Assembly (NCBI GenBank): GCA_023417735.1
Contig: JAEZEK010000158.1
Coordinates: forward strand, 1 to 12,134
Direction: 5' to 3'
DNA from: Pseudomonadota bacterium
GTDB lineage: Bacteria > Pseudomonadota > Alphaproteobacteria > Rhizobiales > Afifellaceae
DNA length: 12,134 bases
Positions 6,505-12,134 of this stretch are shown here, piece by piece; within the stretch, counting starts at the first letter, position 1, and each line of letters begins with the position of its first letter. A program made the translations under genes and the position numbers. The notes below the pieces were generated by a model. It did not search any database. It was not told the origin of the DNA and saw nothing but the letters and a program-made list of their open reading frames with translations.

Positions 6505-8649
6505 ATGGCGCTCATTGTCATCCTCGACGATCGGGCCACCAACCGGCAGATCTTCACCAGGCTCGCCTCGACGATCGAGCCGAACGTTTCCGTCGAGAGC
6601 TTCGAAGACCCGCTCGTCGCCCTGGCCTGGATGGCCGGCAACGTCCCGGACCTCGTCATCACCGACTACAAGATGCCGAACATAGACGGGGCCGAGTTCA
6701 CGCGCCGGTTCCGCGACATGCCACAATGCGCCGACGTGCCGGTTATCGTGCTCACCGTCTACGAGGAGCGCAGCTTCCGGCACCAGGCGCTGGAGGCCGG
6801 CGCGACGGACTTCCTGCAGAGCCCGGTCGACCACAACGAGTTCGTCACGCGCGCCCGCAATCTGCTGAAGCTCAGGAAGCAGCAGCTGCTCCTGGCCGAC
6901 CGGGCCTCGAACCTGGAGCGCGCGCTCATCGACAGCGAGAAGTCGCGCGCCGAGGAACTGCGCAACAGCAGCGAGCGGCTCGCCCAGGTGATCGACACCG
7001 TCCCCGCGATGATCAGCGCGGTCGACCGGGACGGCCGCTGCATCTTCGAGAATGCCTGGCATGTCGCGGTTCAGGGCAGTGCCCCGGAATCCGGGGGCGC
7101 CGAAGGCGCATCCCTCAGCCGGGCCCAGCGCCTGCAGCGCCATCGGAAGCTCGACGCCCAGGTCTTCAGGACGGGGCGAGCGCTGCCGAGCTTCGAGGAG
7201 GAGGTCATCGACCGTGACGGCAACAGCCGGCATTTCCTGACCACCAAGTCGCCGTTGCGGGACGCCAGCGACCATGTGTCGGGCGTCCTCACCACTGCGC
7301 TCGAGATCACGGAGCGGAAGAACGCCGAGGCACACCTCGTCCACCTCGTCCATCACGATCCGTTGACCGATCTCCCGAACCGCGTCCTTCTGACGGAGCG
7401 GCTGGGTCGCGAGCTGCGCGACGCCCGCTCGTCGGACGGGACGGTCGCGCTCCACCTCCTCGATCTCGACGGCTTCAAGAGCGTGAACGACGTGCTCGGG
7501 CACAGCCGGGGCGATCTCCTGCTCAAGATCGTCGCGGAGCGGCTGAGCGGGGTCGCCGGCGAGGGCGATCTGGTCGCGCGCCTCGGCGGGGACGAGTTCG
7601 CGGTGCTTCAGACCGGACCCGATGCGCGCGAGCGCATCGAGGAGATGGCGACACGGATCTCCGACGCCGTCGCCCGGCCCGCGATGATCGACGGCCACGA
7701 ACTCGACGCCAGCATCAGCATCGGAACCACGGTCTTCCCCGATGACGGCGACACCGCCGAGGAGCTCCTGAAGACGGCCGACCTCGCGATGTACCGGGCC
7801 AAGGCGGCGGGCGGCGCATCGCACCGCTTCTTCACGCCCGACATGCGGACCGAGGCCCGAAATGCGATCCTCCTCGACGCCGAGCTGCGGCGGGCGATCG
7901 ACCAGGACCAGTTCGTCCTCTACTACCAGCCGCAGGTCCACGTCGCGACCGGCCAGATCGTCGGCGCCGAGGCGCTCCTGCGCTGGGACAGGCCGGGCCA
8001 GGGCATCGTCCAGCCCGGCAGCTTCCTCGGCCGTGCCGAGGAGAACGGCCTCATCGTGCCCATCAACGAATGGGTGCTGCGCGCAGCCTGCCAGGAGGCC
8101 CAGCGCTGGCGCCGGCTTGGCCTGCCGGCGCTTCGCGTCGCGGTGAACATGTCGCCGCTGCAGTTCCGGCGCCAGAACGTGTGCGAGCAGGTCGCCGCCG
8201 CCTTGCGCGAGACCGGGCTCGACCCGCGCCGGCTGGAGCTGGAGCTCACCGAGAACATCGTGATGGAGAACGTCGATTCCGTCGTGAACGACCTCGGCAG
8301 CCTGCAGAAGATGGGCGTGCAGTTCTCCCTCGACGATTTCGGGACTGGCTATTCCTCCTTCAAGTACGTGAAGAACTTCCCGATCGACCGGCTCAAGATC
8401 GACCAGTACTTCATCCGGGCGATGAGCGAGAACGGCCGCGACCTGGCGATCGTGCGGGCGATCATCAGCATGGCGAAGACCCTCGGCTTCGCCGTCACGG
8501 CGGAGGGCGTCGAGACCTACGAGCAGATGCAGCTCCTCGCCACGGAGAGCTGCGACGAGGTGCAGGGCTATTTCTTCAGCCGCCCGCTGCCGGCCGAAGA
8601 GTTCGTCGCCCTCGTGCGGTCGCAGTCGCGCCTCGCGCACACGGCCTGA
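6505..8649 (+). CDS. Response regulator REC-PAS-GGDEF-EAL (c-di-GMP turnover), putative RpfC partner
   Basis: This 714-residue cytoplasmic protein has four domains. The receiver (1-125) has acidic pair Asp8-Asp9, phospho-acceptor Asp54 in ITDYKMPNIDG and Thr84; the usual receiver lysine is replaced by Ser106 (FLQSPVD). A coiled-coil linker (about 126-158) leads to a PAS domain (about 159-272, ending in ITERKNAE). The diguanylate cyclase domain (about 275-440) has intact GGDEF at 361-365 but no RxxD inhibitory site upstream. The phosphodiesterase domain (about 450-705) has EALLRW (489-494), TEN (582-584), DDFGTGYSS (610-618) and EGVE (667-670). It could therefore both make and break down cyclic di-GMP. 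The receiver resembles that of RpfG, and the gene sits 9 bases before an rpfC homologue, so it probably receives phosphate from that kinase in place of RpfG. ATG 6505 follows an in-frame TAG immediately and has AAGGGAGG upstream. Which activity dominates cannot be read from sequence. Confidence 0.93.
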   Translation: MALIVILDDRATNRQIFTRLASTIEPNVSVESFEDPLVALAWMAGNVPDLVITDYKMPNIDGAEFTRRFRDMPQCADVPVIVLTVYEERSFRHQALEAGATDFLQSPVDHNEFVTRARNLLKLRKQQLLLADRASNLERALIDSEKSRAEELRNSSERLAQVIDTVPAMISAVDRDGRCIFENAWHVAVQGSAPESGGAEGASLSRAQRLQRHRKLDAQVFRTGRALPSFEEEVIDRDGNSRHFLTTKSPLRDASDHVSGVLTTALEITERKNAEAHLVHLVHHDPLTDLPNRVLLTERLGRELRDARSSDGTVALHLLDLDGFKSVNDVLGHSRGDLLLKIVAERLSGVAGEGDLVARLGGDEFAVLQTGPDARERIEEMATRISDAVARPAMIDGHELDASISIGTTVFPDDGDTAEELLKTADLAMYRAKAAGGASHRFFTPDMRTEARNAILLDAELRRAIDQDQFVLYYQPQVHVATGQIVGAEALLRWDRPGQGIVQPGSFLGRAEENGLIVPINEWVLRAACQEAQRWRRLGLPALRVAVNMSPLQFRRQNVCEQVAAALRETGLDPRRLELELTENIVMENVDSVVNDLGSLQKMGVQFSLDDFGTGYSSFKYVKNFPIDRLKIDQYFIRAMSENGRDLAIVRAIISMAKTLGFAVTAEGVETYEQMQLLATESCDEVQGYFFSRPLPAEEFVALVRSQSRLAHTA

Positions 8650-8658
8650 GGGAACGGA

Positions 8659-11205
<2,547 letters not shown>

Positions 11206-11216
11206 GCCGCGCCGTC

Positions 11217-12134
11217 CTATCCGGCCGCCTTGCGCTCGGCGTCGAGCGCCCGCCGCTTGTCCTGCGCCCCGGCCAGGCGTTCCATCTTGCGCAGGTCCAC
11301 TTCCGTGAGCCGGAGCGCGGCCTCGACCCAGATGTCGACCACGTCCGCCAGTTCCTCGTAGGGGAGCGGATTGACCCGCTTGCGGACCTGGTGGATGGCG
11401 CGTTCCGCGCTCTGGCGGCGCGGGTTGCGCGCAACGTATTCCCGCACCGCCGATTCGCCCTGCCCATCTGCGACGACGAGGTCGACGAGGCCCATCTCGT
11501 GCAGTTCGTCGGCCGTGTAGATCCGGCCGCTCATGATCATCTTGGTCGCGCGCGCCGCGTCGAGGCGCCGCGAGATGAAGCTGTAGGCGCCCATGCCGGG
11601 GAAGAGGTTGAAGAGGATCTCCGGCAGCCCGAAGCGGGCGCCGCGTTCGGCCACGATCACGTCGCAGGACAGCGCCGCCTCGAAGCCGCCGCCGAGCGCA
11701 TCGCCGGCGACGAGCGCGATCGTGACCAGCGGCTGCCCGTAGGACACGGAGTTCTCGTACACCACGTCGATGCAGGCGCGCGCATAGGCCGAAAGGGCGG
11801 TGCGGTCCTGCGCCCGGATGCGGCCGGCGAAGAGGTTGAGGTCGCCGCCGAGGTTGAAGATGCCCGGCAGGCGCGACCCGACCACGAAGTAGCGCAGCGG
11901 CTCCGCACCGCTTGCCGCCCGTTCGGCGCCGAGCTGGCGGACCGAGCGCTGCATGCGGGCGAGGTCCCGCAGGAGGCCCGGCGTGTAGCTGGGGGGACCG
12001 GCCGGCCGCATCATGCACCAGAAAGTGCGCGTGCCCTCGTCGAAGGCGACGTCGAGCTCGTCGTAATGATCCGGCGAGAAGGGGACCTGGCGGATCGGGG
12101 CGCCGAGCCCGGGCGCCGCCGCCCGCCTCCGCGC
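11217..12134 (-). CDS. rpfF: RpfF, DSF synthase of the crotonase (enoyl-CoA hydratase) fold, 5' end outside window
   Basis: RpfF makes diffusible signal factor, a cis-2-unsaturated fatty acid, by dehydrating a 3-hydroxyacyl-ACP and releasing the free acid through its thioesterase activity. The visible part is 305 codons, open to the window edge, with TAG at 11217-11219. RpfF hallmarks are PGIFNLGGDLNLF, YARACIDVVYEN, GDALGGGFEAALSCDV and LPEILFNLFPGMGAYS. The two glutamates in GGGFE and LPE lie 20 residues apart, the spacing of catalytic Glu141 and Glu161 in Xanthomonas RpfF. These features separate it from ordinary enoyl-CoA hydratases. An ATG pair at 12009-12014 is internal: the 40 codons upstream read on without a stop and end in TRTFWC before MMRP, matching the conserved strand of RpfF proteins, so the true start is outside. 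The gene faces rpfC tail to tail, as in Xanthomonas. No rpfB-like ligase gene is visible. Confidence 0.9.
   Translation of the reverse strand, partial: ARRRAAAPGLGAPIRQVPFSPDHYDELDVAFDEGTRTFWCMMRPAGPPSYTPGLLRDLARMQRSVRQLGAERAASGAEPLRYFVVGSRLPGIFNLGGDLNLFAGRIRAQDRTALSAYARACIDVVYENSVSYGQPLVTIALVAGDALGGGFEAALSCDVIVAERGARFGLPEILFNLFPGMGAYSFISRRLDAARATKMIMSGRIYTADELHEMGLVDLVVADGQGESAVREYVARNPRRQSAERAIHQVRKRVNPLPYEELADVVDIWVEAALRLTEVDLRKMERLAGAQDKRRALDAERKAAG

Noticed and set aside
12009..12014. ATG pair as the start codon of rpfF (265 residues)
   Set aside because: The upstream 40 codons stay open and encode an RpfF-like strand ending TRTFWC directly before MMRP, so these are internal methionines.

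Overview
The window is very GC-rich DNA with tightly packed genes and near-continuous open antisense frames. Together with the gene content (an FNR/FixK-type box, a REC-GGDEF-EAL regulator with an RpfG-like receiver) this suggests an alphaproteobacterium, probably of the Hyphomicrobiales/Rhizobiales type. That is inference; no rRNA or other marker gene is present. I see no mobile element, tRNA, rRNA or CRISPR array.

Left part (1-4416): the last 30 codons of a medium-chain (zinc-type) alcohol dehydrogenase run into a convergent minus-strand operon. The operon encodes a MacAB-like transport complex of the FtsX/type VII ABC class, transcribed as ATPase, then a large permease with two FtsX modules, then a HlyD-type membrane-fusion adaptor. 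The genes are 2 and 4 bases apart, so they look like one transcription unit. Middle (4417-6240): a divergent intergenic region carries a perfect FNR/FixK consensus palindrome (TTGAT-N4-ATCAA) and a plausible sigma-70 promoter. It is followed by a complete adenine deaminase gene (ade).

Right part (6505 to the end): this is the notable section, a diffusible-signal-factor (DSF) quorum-sensing locus. A plus-strand pair encodes a REC-PAS-GGDEF-EAL regulator and, 9 bases later, an RpfC-type hybrid sensor kinase (membrane sensor, HisKA, HATPase, an extra degenerate receiver, receiver, HPt). Converging on it with an 11-base gap is rpfF, the DSF synthase, with both catalytic glutamates; its 5' end lies beyond the window. 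The convergent rpfC/rpfF arrangement matches the classical Xanthomonas rpf locus. The place of RpfG (REC-HD-GYP) is taken by a regulator that joins an RpfG-like receiver to the PAS-GGDEF-EAL output typical of Burkholderia RpfR.

Inferred working model: RpfF makes a cis-2-unsaturated fatty acid; RpfC senses it through its membrane N-terminus; phosphate passes His207 to Asp630 to His784 in RpfC and then to Asp54 of the GGDEF-EAL protein, which changes cyclic di-GMP. The ABC exporter and adenine deaminase have no evident functional link to this module.
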